Source of the DNA: Mesodorylaimus sp. YZB2_4
Taxonomy: Eukaryota > Nematoda > Enoplea > Dorylaimida > Dorylaimidae
Reading direction: 5' to 3'
Length of the DNA: 64,000 nt
Assembly: GCA_030248295.1 (NCBI GenBank)
Contig: JASANH010001438.1
Span: 310,001-374,000, forward strand
This document shows, one piece after another, positions 1 through 11,300 of the stretch. The notes beneath the pieces are model-generated. The model was not told where the DNA came from. It saw only the letters and a list, made by a program, of their open reading frames with translations, and ran no database searches. Every line of letters starts with the position of its first letter. The first letter of the stretch is position 1. Made by a program: the position numbers and the translations under genes.

Positions 1-1784
1 CAGCCAAAGCCTCAGGCGATTGAGGACCAAACTCGTGACAGATTTCATCCAGACTACCCCAATAAATGACTATGAACTGGTCGCACGGATCTTTCAAAAG
101 GTCAACGATCTCCGACATTTTTATATCGATCCAATTTTCGAATGTACTTTCCTTGTAGCGTTGCAAAAACGCTTCATAATCCTCCCCACGATACAGATAG
201 GGGCCGGTTGAATGCGGGGTCTAAACGAAAGATGCGAAGCTGATATTACCGTAAACCTCTATCTCAATCGAAAAAACAAAACTCAAATTCTGACCAAAAG
301 TGTACTCTCTTTCTCACATTCTTTGTTCCTTTGCTCCTACGTGCAATTTGCTTGGATAGGCATGGCGTCGAAAAATAGATTCTAAGTCTGGCGTCTAGAG
401 AAGCGTGAAAGGTGCCAAATAATGTCTGACGCCAACAAGCCCGACCCAAAGACTAGGATCAAAAAGAAACTCAAAAGATTAGAGGGGAGTTTAGCATACC
501 GCCCTGGGCACCAACTTTATCTGCTTGGCTTCGATGGGGATAGATAGATACTGCCATTACGGTACGTCCTATGCCTATCTAGCATACACAGGGCGTGGTA
601 TACTTTTTAAAATTTTTTTGGGTTGACCCCCAGTTCCCCACGGGACTTCCAGCCCGTTTTGCCTATAGCCAACCAGCAGTCATGATATGATAAGCGAGGC
701 CGTGAGGTGACCAGCTCCCAAGGCAGCTTCCTTTTGTGTATCTCCACTAGGAGCACCTCCACACGAGGGCTTCCCAGGATGATACTGGGCGAGAAGGTGG
801 TCCTTTCCGGCTGGTGGTCGGGAACCAGTTTCCTGATCCTCCAATCGATCGGCGTCCGCCACTTGACAGTGCAGAGCCAGGTGTGCAGGGCCAGCGACGG
901 GCTTACTAATGTGCCGTCTTCAGCCCAAACAGAACTGTGGCCTCCCGGTCAGGGTTGCTGCTCAAGCAATGCGGGATCAACGCCTTAACCAACTGAGCCA
1001 CCGCGGCTCCCCAGGGTATGTTATATGCCCATCTAAAGGACCCTTCCACAAAAGTGGCAATCACTATGCGTCCCCATATTGTTGCCAAGGAGCCTCCCCG
1101 CCCAAGTCCGCTTGTCGCTTCTCCATTTCAACTCCATCAATCTTCCACCCCTCACCATTGACCCGTTTCCCTGGCACCTTACCCCGAAATTGACGAACCA
1201 CGGCCAATACATGCACGTACGGAATCCCAACCTTCCAGCCTTGACCCACAACGGTTCAGGCGCCTGATCGTACCATCGATCTCGATTCTCCTTTATCGTA
1301 ACTTTGAACGTTTCTTTCCACTCCTTATCGTACATTTGATTACTGAACATTCCGTGCTCTTCCGTGTACAAACCTGAAATCGCACTGATCAAAGCACCAT
1401 TTCCAGCTTTGGCCGGGAATAGAACCCGCACCCTTGGATTACAAGTCCATTGTACTACCATCCCCAACTATCACGATAAGGGGGCTTTGACTGCACCCCC
1501 CCCCCCCCCTTCGGCCCTATTACCGGATTCCCCTACCTTTGTAACCATCTGACCACTGGACTTGGTACTCTACGCTCCCGCTGCGGCCACACCCCCTCCA
1601 ACCTACCCGTAAACATAGAATAGTAATTCGGCAATGACAAAGTCGGGAAGACGGGTTTGGAATACTTGGTTTTGACTCCGTTTTTGATAATGCTTTTCAG
1701 ACCAGGCAAATCGGCCACTTGATCCAGATAATACGATGAACAACCATCAATAATAAAGAAAATTAGTTTCTTATGTTCAGCCAT
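1..1784 (-). CDS. ENPP6-like ectonucleotide pyrophosphatase/phosphodiesterase (partial, 3' end off window)
   Basis: Member of the alkaline-phosphatase superfamily, ENPP branch. Three exons join in phase: 1607-1784, 1183-1373 and 1-220, where the window ends. The first carries the metal-site strand (LIFFIIDG) and the nucleophile loop (FPTLSLPNYYSMFTG); the second begins LYTEEHGMF, the usual continuation; the third has the metal-binding D-x3-H of LDEICHEFGP. The nucleophile is Ser, not the Thr of most ENPPs, and PNYY also matches ENPP6, the choline-specific glycerophosphodiesterase, so choline lipids are the likely substrate (inference). No signal peptide is seen at ATG 1784; family members are secreted or anchored, so an upstream exon may be missing. 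An acceptor-like tract lies just before this ATG. The C-terminal part of the enzyme is outside the window. Family assignment is firm; subtype is likely. Confidence 0.85.
645..1014 (-). repeat. tRNA-derived SINE in ENPP-like intron 2
   Basis: Read on the minus strand, the element begins at about 1014 with a box-A-like run (TGGCTCAGTTGGTTAAGGCG) like a tRNA D-arm, followed by about 300 nt of body ending near 650. The distal part contains GGAGGTGCTCCTAGTGGA, nearly shared with the SINE at 39824-40053 (GAGGTGCTCCGAGTGGA), so the two families share a 3' domain. No good box B is visible, so this copy is probably degenerate. The ends are approximate. Confidence 0.55.
1410..1478 (-). repeat. tRNA-like sequence (degenerate, anticodon TGT)
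   Basis: On the minus strand there is a 4-bp anticodon stem with a 7-nt loop, CTTGTAA (anticodon TGT, Thr-like), followed by a T-arm whose stem CGGG/CCCG closes a TTCTATT loop. The acceptor arms do not pair, so this reads as a tRNA pseudogene or SINE head rather than a working tRNA. It lies in the intron between the first two ENPP-like exons, next to a run of 15 or so C at about 1495-1510. Confidence 0.5.
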
Positions 1785-2316
1785 ACTACCTAATTTTAAT
1801 GCGTAATCTAAAAAAACCCGTCCATCCTCTGGCCTGGTTCTGCGAAGTGATGTCCCGCCACTAGCGGACACATATCTCAATAGAGAGCGTTTTTGATGGA
1901 GAAGGTGCAACGGAGACGAAGAACTGTGCAAACGCTTTGTTTGCGTTGAGTTTCTGGTCTTTGCATGCGCTTGAACGCGAATGGTAGGCGAGAAGAAGGC
2001 ATGTTATCATTGGCGCAGGCTCGTAGATCTATTCTATCTTCATACAGTACCTGCCTATGCCAACTGTACATGTCGTCACATTGCTGAAATGAAAAGTGGG
2101 ACAGTGACGGCCCAAGGGATGGTTTCGTGCTCAAAATAAACATTTCAATGGGTGAACCCAGAACAATCGAGGTTAGTTAAACTACATTTAAATGCGCCGC
2201 CAAGAGTCTGCAAAACGAAAAGATATCATCGATCATCTTTCGCATCTCAGCGATTTTGTCCAGCGGCTTCTTCGAAGTACATAAAGTCCTGGAATATATC
2301 AAATGATAAAAAAGTG

Positions 2317-3600
2317 CTAGTTTGCAGGATAAAATGCTCCTACGATCAAAATGCAGGCGCCCAACAAAACGGCTTTGGCTTCGACGGGCAAGTTGACAGG
2401 GAAAGAGATACCAAATTGATCAGCGTCCGTGAAGGCCTCGGCGAACATACCGCCCCAATGCTTCGTCACCCTACCGACTTCCTCTCCGGACGCATTGTAA
2501 GCCTGAAATCTGGCAGTAGAAACTGATATTTTATGCTGTTCGCGATGGAATTCACCTTGAACTCGACTTCGAAGCAACGACAGCAGGCGGATGGGCCCAC
2601 GATACGCATGATAGGCATGCCCTTGGCGTCTTTGCACGTGTACCTGGCGCCGCACGGGGTACAGTCCTGTTCCACAGAACCGACAATGCGACCCGCTGGT
2701 GCTTCGACAACGATTTGCTAACATAAATATGTTTTCGATGAAAATAGTGACTTGGAAAAAGGCAGGTTACCTGCAAACAGCAGAAGCACAAGCAGCAGTC
2801 GCAGCGGTATGGGCGACTCATTCTCATCACGGGGGCTCCAAAGCCATCCGTTACAGTCATGACAAAAGGCCGCCGCGGGCCGCAGCATTGCCGTTCACAG
2901 AAATCGCTGTCTGAAATAAGGAAGTCGTAAAAGCACGTCTAATTGAATGGTTGATATCAACTTACGTTCTTGGCACCAGTAGATCATGTGGCCATTGGCG
3001 AAGACTTGGTATGCGTTCTGCGTTTCGATTCCAGTCAAGACTGAAAGAAAGCGAGCTGCGCATTTTTTCTAATGGATAGAAAAATGAAACGAGGTATCTT
3101 ACCTTCGATCGGCTCGAGACATTGTCGAACGAACAAGTGATTCAATTGGGTCAAGTATTGCAAACCTGGTGGACAGTTCGTTGGCAGGGGCGGGGCAGGC
3201 ATAACCGGCAGCGCGAAACGGCCTCCTTCTAAAAGTCAACAACGTCCGTAACGTGTACGGAAAAAAAGCGGAAGAGCTTACTTGGTGGGGGTGGTCCACC
3301 CATGTGTGGCTGGGTCATTATTGGATGGGGAGGTGGGGCCGAAGCAGGGGGCGATGCCGATGGGGGTATTATTCCGCTGCCACCGCTTCCAGGCGGTGGT
3401 CCCATTCCAGGGTGTCCCATCGGCGATCCCATGCCAGGATGTCCCATCGGTGGTCCCATGCCAGGATGTCCCATCGGTGGTCCCATTCCCGGATGTCCCA
3501 TCGGCGCTCCCATTCCTGGATGTCCCATACCGCCATATCCCATTCCAGGATGTCCCATAGGCGCTCCCATGCTGGGATGTGCAATCGGTTGACCATACAT
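2317..3600 (-). CDS. Phospholipid scramblase (PLSCR family)
   Basis: Ca2+-linked bidirectional lipid mover or lipid-binding regulator of the plasma membrane. Six exons: 3282-3600, 3103-3228, 2966-3040, 2771-2910, 2556-2717, 2317-2502, giving 335 aa; human PLSCR1 is 318. The N-terminal 100 residues are a Gly/Met/Pro tract of 9-residue repeats (MGHPGMGPP). Then come the family blocks: CPPGLQYLTQLNHLFVRQ, VLTGIETQNAYQVFANG, ERQCCGPRRPF, a palmitoylation-type Cys cluster (CDCCLCFCCLQ), KHWGGMFAEAFTDADQFGI, and a C-terminal membrane segment (KAVLLGACILIVGAFYP). The EF-like Ca2+ loop is present, but its last acidic position is Asn (FPVN where PLSCR1 has FPLD), so Ca2+ affinity may be altered. An in-frame stop just upstream supports ATG 3600. 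Introns are about 55-60 nt. Family is certain; the exact paralogue is not. Confidence 0.93.
3392..3560 (-). repeat. 27-bp coding tandem repeat in the scramblase N-terminus
   Basis: A 27-nt unit, coding for MGHPGMG followed by PP, SP or AP, is repeated about six times with small changes, mostly at codon-third or Ala/Ser/Pro positions. Both strands stay open through it, so antisense ORFs here are artefacts of the repeat. Pro-rich N-termini are normal for scramblases, but this Met-Gly-His pattern is unusual. Confidence 0.8.
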
Positions 3601-4025
3601 TCCTGATCAATCAGCGTCGTTTCCCACTGCTGCCGCACCTACTGACCGCACCAAGCGTAGTAAACTGCACCACAGCTTCAGTCACGGGCGTGGACTTTAC
3701 AATGTACAATGTAGACATTCTTTGCGATGCTTACCGTTTTGATGCACATCGAGAAAGTCGGGGTGATGCCGGCGTTAAGAAATTACACCGGAAGGTGCTA
3801 TGAAGAAACAATGCGACAAGGGAGTTCATATATCGGTACTTACATTTCACTGCCGAATCGGGCGATATCGTGCCAGAATTGGCATTAGTGACGGTGGTTG
3901 ACGGCAAAGGCACATCAAAACCAAGTATGACTGCAACCATGCCGGGTTATCGAAGGAGAGAATGTTACCGATCGAAGTAGGCGGGACGGGACCTCGGACT
4001 GAAGCAAGCAAGTCTTGCGACTCTT

Positions 4026-4140
4026 GCCGCCTCGGTGGTGTAGCGGTGAAACAGTTTGTTGTGTCACAGTTTGCTTGGCAGAGCTGGAAACCGGTCGGCT
4101 GCGAGTTCAATTCTGGCCGTCTAAGAACTTGGTGAAGTTC
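4026..4140 (+). repeat. tRNA-like SINE head
   Basis: A box-A-like segment (TGGTGTAGCGGTGA) and a box-B-like segment (CGAGTTCAATTCTGGC) lie about 60 nt apart, as in a pol III tRNA promoter. The sequence downstream to about 4440 is GC-rich and non-coding and could be the SINE body. The element lies between the scramblase and SMYD genes. Confidence 0.5.
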
Positions 4141-4440
4141 TCTCTGCGCCTTGCACCCATGGCGGTGGGCGACTCAACCTTCATCCCTCCGGGTTCGATA
4201 AGCCAGGAGAGGCCTTCTTGAACGGGAGGCTCTCGAATCCGGGTTCCCTCACGGTGTACGGGCTGGGTATGGTTGCCCCACGGGGTAACCACCGACATTG
4301 CGGGGTTGCGACTAGCACGCACCCTTGCCCGGCATGCACCCCGGATGGACCCTGGTCGATGGCAAGATAGGGTCAACTAACAAGCCCCCCGCCCGCGGGT
4401 AAAGGGCCAAAAAATCGACCCTCCCCTGGACCGACTAGGA

Positions 4441-5042
4441 TGGGTCAAAAAAAGTCACGCGACTCTACCTGCGGCTGAAACGTCAACCCGGCTTGACGTC
4501 TCATAGCCGGGCGAGATCAGAATTTTCTCGCTTTCGTTATGGCCCGCCAGGCAGTGAAGTTAAAATGATCCCTAGGTGTGTACCGGTGTCTTTCTGGCGC
4601 GTACCTCACCTGCACCTAGTTTTCTTTGCTAGCGCTCACAAGGTGAAAATTTAATTCTATGCGGTTAACAAGTTATCAAAGAATTAATACGCATTCTATC
4701 GTTATCCAATCATTTTAATGTGCGGATTAATGCGGTCAAGTTGGCACCACCTGATCATGTAGCTACTTGCACTATGGCAGCGCATTTCTGAAACAGCTTT
4801 ACACAATAGCTCGCAAATTTATGAGATAAGACACTTGATATAACAACATTATTGCAACCGTTACTGCGGCCGCCGCGTCAGGGAGACGCAATCGAAGAAT
4901 ACAAAGCACGCTATGAGACTCGTTAATTAACGACTTACTTGCTGGACATGCAGCCAGCAACCCGAGGGATGCTCTACAGTCGCTCATAATCAGTATCGCT
5001 ATAAATCACATTGTTCACAAATTCGACTACAACTCACAAATT
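4441..5042. other. Intergenic, no gene seen
   Basis: I see no splice-consistent coding sequence here. It separates two minus-strand genes, so it should hold the 3' UTR of the SMYD gene and the promoter side of the scramblase gene. No clear TATA element was found. Confidence 0.4.
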
Positions 5043-6656
5043 TCACGACTCTGATTCTGTCAAACTTTGCACGATTTCGACCATTTTCGTGGCCCCCTGC
5101 ATCTCAAACGCAGTTTTGCTCTTCGCCATCCATGAACTCAATCGATTGCGATCACCGCTGATAAGGCACAAAGAGGCGATCTGGAAGCAGATGACTCCGT
5201 ACAGATAATCGTGGACTCGCATGCAGCCGTGATATTCGAAAGCGGCCAGCATCGATTCGCCGACTCGAACAGCTTTCGCCGCCCATCCTTTCTCGAATAC
5301 CATAAATGGGCGGTTTTCTTCTCCCAGTCGAAGCCTCATGACGTAGCCCGCGAACAATTTGCTGTACAGCTGAGCCAGGCGTAAATTGGCTTTTGGGTGC
5401 CAATATTGTTCGGCCAGGACCAACAGAGTTTCACATTCCAGGATGATGGGATTTATTTTGAAATATTGATTTCGATGATTTAGGCGAGCCATCGTCTCCG
5501 TGTACTAAAAACCGATGGGCATACTTTTAAAAAATTATTTGATTGAATATCGAATGCTCGTACTTGGATATTCAACATTTCCAGATCCAGTTGAATCCTC
5601 TTCTGATCTCCCGGAAGATGGGCCTTGCTTTTTGTACATTCGCAACTCGGTTTCATCGAAGCTGTGCCATGAATCCACGTGAATGGCCGATTACATTTCT
5701 CGCATTCGATCACGACAGCGTTTTCCTCCAGGTCCACAATTTTTCGATCGCTGCACTTTCGACAGGAACAGTGCAGAAAACCCGAGGCCAAGAACAACTT
5801 TCGATTTCGAGTCAATGTAAAATAGCCGTACTGAGGATGCGGCATACGCAATCGAAGCTCATTAATTTTCAGCTTATCGAATCGCCCTTCCGTCTCCACG
5901 CTCGGATGGCCAGTGTTCGATCGAATGATCAAATTGAAGACCAGACGCCACCCGTGTTCCAAATACGTTTCCAAATCGGGAACGCAACTGTAGGAGAACC
6001 GTGGTTTGTTCAAATAGAGCGCTACACCTTCCGCACACGGCTTGGCATTGAGCCCCGTCTGGAGAATTCGAACTGCATTGACAAACAGGACACATATCAA
6101 GCGATGGGCATCTTTTCTCGAAATTGCACTGGCGGGAGTTTCGGCGAAGAAATCGAAATAACTATCGATCGTTTTTTTCAAATCCAATTTGTCGTTTTCG
6201 CTAATCTTATTCGAGTCTGCCTGCAAGTCGGAAAATGTGCGGCACTAAAAGAGACTCTTGTTGGCGCTCGACAAGTTCTGTCACTCCAGGAAATAAATAA
6301 ACTGTGCCGTGTAAATCACACGCTCTTACCTTTACTCCATTCGGCAATCCATCGGCTACTGGCGCTTCGCCTTTGTCCATATCCAACCGGGCGACAAGAC
6401 GAGCCAGTAATCTGGCGGCCAGTTCGATGCCTACCTCTTCACCACCTTTCTTGGCTTGGTAGGCCATGCACTCACTCGCATGAAACGGACGATCAGCGCT
6501 TGCACATTCTTCGCCACAATAGACAATAGTCTTGCAACCTGCTGCACAGGGCATTTTGGCTTCGGAAAAACAATTCGAGCACCGCTTATTCAACCATTCG
6601 AGCTTCGAACAAGCCACATAGGGGACTTCCGAATACAGACGAGGGAAGGCAGTCAT
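5043..6656 (-). CDS. SMYD-type protein: MYND zinc finger with a degenerate SET domain
   Basis: Three exons (6330-6656, 5564-6220, 5043-5504) join in phase 0 to give 481 aa, the usual SMYD length. Residues 26-63 form the MYND zinc finger that splits the SET domain in this family (CSNC..., VYCGEEC, HASEC). The post-SET Cys cluster is present (FLHCSCRKC, about residues 257-265), followed by an all-helical C-terminal region. SMYD enzymes methylate lysines on histones or cytosolic proteins. Here, however, the motif NHSCxPN, which binds S-adenosylmethionine and closes the active site, reads YSCVPD at about residues 186-191: the Asn and His are lost and the final Asn is Asp. The N-terminal SET half also looks short. 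The protein may be catalytically weak or dead and act as a scaffold (inference). ATG 6656 begins the first open block before the MYND finger. Confidence 0.85.
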
Positions 6657-7557
6657 TTTGGGAATGCAAGATTACGATACGACACGACCACACAACGCAC
6701 TAACCGGCTAGACAATGATATGATGTCGACGCTTCTACTATGTACCGTGTCGTAGTGTAAAGTTGGCGGCAAAGCGCGCGAAATTCAAAATTGGGGGAAT
6801 TAATTTTTGAATCACTCTGCTCCCCACGTGTGTGATTTGCTCTCCTCACGGCATTGTTTCCTTTTATGCGCTTATGAAACGCAGTCAGGCGCTGACTGTC
6901 TTGTATCTTTGCTGACGGATTTCGTTCGTACAGTACATAGTTCCGAGGATCAGACGATCCCATCCTGACTTTAGAAATCTTTCACTCGAGACTGTGTACT
7001 GTAGGCATGCACCCTATCCTATACTAGTAAGAGAGCAGCACACTCGATGTATTATTGAAACCTATTTGAGCACTTTTTTGTATTCGATTTGGTTTGGCTC
7101 GCAGTGTACGCAGTCACTACAATTTGATGTCACGATGAATCAACACCAGATGATCAATACAGGTTATCTGGGTTGTGTGCATCTTCTTGTCGTGACTAGA
7201 ATTATGTAACAAATTACGCTATACAAGCCATGTTCCTGCACCTGTTCACAAGTTTTGTTCCTAAAAAATTACCGAACATAACTTTTTTCGTGTTGCACAG
7301 CAGAAATGAGAATAAATACTTTGTGAGAGCCTCATTTCCAACTACTACCCTGCTTCAATCACAGCTTGACAACTGTTGTTAGCCAAACGCTGAACGGATC
7401 ACTTACATTCCTTTTCTTCAACTCGTGTCAGACGCTGGCAACTTTCTTCAAACTCATTTCTTAGCAGACTGTCACTTTGACTTTGACTCGTTACTACTCG
7501 CCTCGACTAATCGAGACGCGTCTTCGTCTTGCCTCACTTGCTGGAGAGACTGAGAAA

Positions 7558-7701
7558 ATGGCCAATATTTTTGGATATGATGTTGCTTTCGACAAGGAAC
7601 TGCTCGAGCTGGTGGTCAAATTCAGCATTCTATTCATCCTATTGGGATTCGTGTACGTTTTGGTGAAAACTATGGACGTGCCGTTGGAGTCCATAAAATG
7701 A
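7558..7701 (+). CDS. 47-aa single-pass membrane micropeptide
   Basis: The ORF from ATG 7558 (context GAAAATGG, good for initiation) encodes 47 residues with one predicted membrane helix of about 20 residues (VVKFSILFILLGFVYVLV), an acidic N-side and the tail KTMDVPLESIK. An in-frame ATG at 7477 would add 27 residues without a domain; 7558 has the better context. It is the only + strand gene in the first 24 kb and lies in the 1.7-kb gap between the SMYD and Grip genes. An AATAAA at 8043-8048 could end its transcript. I do not recognise the family. Membrane micropeptides often regulate pumps or respiratory complexes, but nothing here shows a partner. Confidence 0.5.
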   Translation: MANIFGYDVAFDKELLELVVKFSILFILLGFVYVLVKTMDVPLESIK

Positions 7702-8361
7702 AGCACTCTATTCGGACTGGACTGTGCATGCGGACGGTCGAATATGACGATTAGGGCGAGCAGTCAATTACTGTATACTGTAATACGGTAGCGAATAGAG
7801 TGGTATGGCACTAGTTATTACGTGTCAGATATGGTTGGTAAAAATGTGTATTTGTGATTGCTAACTCCTACCCGCATGACTTACAACAAATCAGAGGTTC
7901 CAGGAAAAACGGGATGCTGAGTTTGTCTCCGTCTAGCCCCCCTGAGATCTCCATACTGACATGAACCTGACGTGAAGTCATACCTTTGCCTGTTTTATCC
8001 AAGGTCATGTGCATAAGTTATTGTACAGCACGCCATAACGTTCAATAAACAAAGTGATGGACAAACTAAACAAAATAAATAGGCACAAACACACCACGAA
8101 ATAAAAACTAAACGCAAGTTGATTAAGTATTGCATAACATAAAAGCATCCTGGGTAAAGCATATCGAAGACGCTCGCTCGTCATCGAGTAGAATTTAAAC
8201 CAAGATAAGCTATATCCTGAAATGACGGGTCGGAAATAAAGCAAGCCTAATCAAAACACCACAACCATTGCAGTCACAGTTGACCCAAGATGCTTGCACG
8301 TTCCATGTTCCTGTTTCATACACATTCCCGAGCGTAAAGTGATTCGTCTCATTTACATTTC

Positions 8362-11300
8362 TTATACGGTAGTCTGGCCGATCATAGAGGCCACTTCATC
8401 TTCGTCTTCCTCCTCAATCGATTCAGTACCTCGAAACGAAGCAGCCAGTAATGGATCACGACAGATCAATAAATCGATTCGATCGCCCGCAGCGGCCAGT
8501 AAGGGGACTGCTAACATGCAATCGAGGTCTTGTAAGCTGGTGCCGTTTACCTGAAGATAGAACGGGGTGAACTAAATATAAGGGACGAAACTTCATTTAT
8601 ATCCCTCCGCCTCACCTGCAAAATGCGATCGTACGGTTTCACATTTCCGGACAAGTCAGCCGGGCCACCAGTTCGAATTTTGTTGATATACACTCCCTTG
8701 TCCTGCATACCGTCGGAGACGGAGAAACCAAAGTCGTTGTACACTTTGTCTTTTGTTAGTGAAATACGATATATTTCCAAAGGGACCCGAGATGCGCCCG
8801 AGGCTCCAGAATATGTGCCCGAGTGCGAAGGTCTATTCGGAACGGGTGCTGTCGATGTTCCAGGCATGTCTCGATGTTCAGCTGCACTGGCAGCCTCGGC
8901 TGATGGAGTTGCACTGCCGGAAAGTTGAATGCTACTCGATGCTGGCGAGTTCGATCGATCCACTCTGGAGGGTGTGCCTGTTGTCGTTGTCACTGTCGAT
9001 ATGGACGATAGAGCAGGGGGTTTGCACGTTGCTGATGGAGTAGTAGCAGGCACGGGAGTGGTGATGAAGGGAATGTGCTCGAAGCCGGTGAAAATGGTCG
9101 ATATGCTCAACGGTCGAGACGTGGGGCATGCCGATGAACTGCTCGGACTGGCGAAAGAACTCGACAATGACATGGTCATGGGAGTCAATATCGAACTAGC
9201 GCAGCTAGCCAATGTATTTACGCGAGCGTCCTGATGGCTACTGCTCGTATACGATGCCGAAATAGGAGTTGGTCGATTAGGATTCGAATACGGATGCCGA
9301 AGGATGGTATTTGTCAGTGGAAACGGTGGTGCCAATGCCGGTTTCGGAGGTGGTTTTGGAGGAGGCGTGACGTGACTCGACTGCGATGTCGATATTGCCC
9401 CGCAACTGTCGCCAGTACACGCAGGTACAGTGCCAGACAGAATACTCTCCTCCAACTTTCTGAGCATTTCAGCTTCGCCCACTGTTTCCAGAGCTTCCAA
9501 GACACGAATCCTGAAAAAGTCGTGCCTAGAGATTCACTGCCATAGCCATACAAGAGCATCCCTTACCACTCATCCTGAGGCTGACTACTAGCCGTTGCGT
9601 GATGGCCTTGACAAGGACAGGCATCACCTCCCAACTGAGCGTAATGCGAGTCGTCATCAGTGGCCGCATTGCTGACACTGCTGCTACCAGCATCACTTTG
9701 ACGAGACCCTTGACTAGTAGTGCTACCTCCAGTCTTCATTGCACTCAGGGTCCTATGCAGTTGATGACTCAGGTCCTCGGCGTATACTCCGCCAGCGTCC
9801 GAATGACCAGCTCCGGACAAACTGGACGATTTTGAATTCTGCGATGTTCTATTCGAGCCAGTGGACGGATGTTGGCTGTCGTTTAATGGCGAATCTTCCA
9901 AAGATTCCACAGCACTATCGATGCTTTGCACTGGTGTGCCGAGCTTGTCAGGCGCTTCCTATAAAGCAAGACAAAAAGCATTTACGTATCCCGTGAGTGT
10001 GTTGGAATGTTAGAAACAAATTTTTCAACACTGAGAGCTCAGGAAAGGTTTCGAAAAGTTCCATCGAAACGCCATCGATCACTACTTTTTAGATTAGACT
10101 AGGCATCTGCCTCCTACAGCCGTCTGTTTTGACGCAATACGGTGCCTTGTTTCGAAGCAAAGCTCAACAACTTCAGGCACAAAGGGAATGTGCTCGAGCT
10201 TGTGTGATGACAGGAGTTAGACCAGGATTAGCCCCAGGTTTTCAAGAATGCAAAGTGTCTAGTTAACAGCTTGTTCACACAATGTCCTGCTACTCATGTG
10301 GCCCTCACTTACCCTTTCGTTGTAATGATCATGAAAGCCAGTTTGTCTGTCCATGCCCGCTAAAGTGACTAACTGGGGCAGATAAGTAGAAGGGCCGGCG
10401 TTTGCACTGGGATGGAATAGTCCGGAATGACTGTGCTCGCTGAGTGGACCAGAAGGTGTTGTCACAGCTGTCGAAGAGACTGGTGCCACGCAACGAGCTA
10501 TTTTTAAGGAGACCGCATCCCCGGCTTGATGCAAATATTGAAGCGCTTCCGATACCCGTTTTCCCTGCAACGATTGGCCATTAATGGCGATAATTCGATC
10601 GCCTACGCGGACTGCCCCAGTTCTAAAATATGGAGGCATAGTCAGATTCACAGTACTTGGTGACCACTGATTGTGAGTCCATACTTTTCTGCTAGGCCGC
10701 CTGGAGCCAATTGGGAAATGAATATAGGATCGTATCGATCATCGGTGCCCGCTATGGTCAGACCGAGGGGCCCGTTCTTCCGGCTCAGCTCGACTGTGTA
10801 AACAACAGTTTGAGGCCCATTTCCTGAACCACCAGTCGCATCGAATTCGTCAACAATTGCACCCAAATTCTTCTTGACCCTTAGTTTGACAATATCCGAT
10901 GAGCGTTGAAGGAGACGCGATGCTTCTTCGATGGTGCAAGTGTCCAAGGGGATGTTATCAATGGCCAGAATCTGATCGCCAGCATGAATCGTACCACATC
11001 TGAAATAGTCACTTGGTCAATCTCGATCGATAGACTGACACTGACCTAATCACTTGGACGGTGCCTGGTGACAACTGGCTCCTACCTGTGCGCAACACTG
11101 CCCGTCCTCACGTCACTGATGATTACTGGATCTCCTTTCTGACTCGACGAAGATGCTTGAAATACGATTCCCAAATTTTGGCCACGTTTGGCCAGTTTGA
11201 CTGTGAAGACGCCACTGCTTGGAAGGACAGTCTCTGAAAGACGAAAATCCCACCAGTAAGGCACAGGCAGAGCAAGACCGCACATACCAATAACATCAAA

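Noticed and set aside
1410..1478. Functional tRNA-Thr (TGT) gene
   Set aside because: Anticodon and T arms fold, but the acceptor stem does not pair.
3392..3560. CRISPR-like regular repeats
   Set aside because: Units abut without spacers, encode protein in frame and lie in an animal gene.
3253..3638. Several overlapping ORFs on both strands rich in Trp/Arg/Ser or Gly/Cys/Pro
   Set aside because: Frames left open by the 27-bp coding repeat of the scramblase exon; only the minus-strand Gly/Met/Pro frame joins the family's exons.
8623..9545. Plus-strand ORFs of about 100 codons
   Set aside because: Antisense to the long Grip exons, which have clear PDZ homology.
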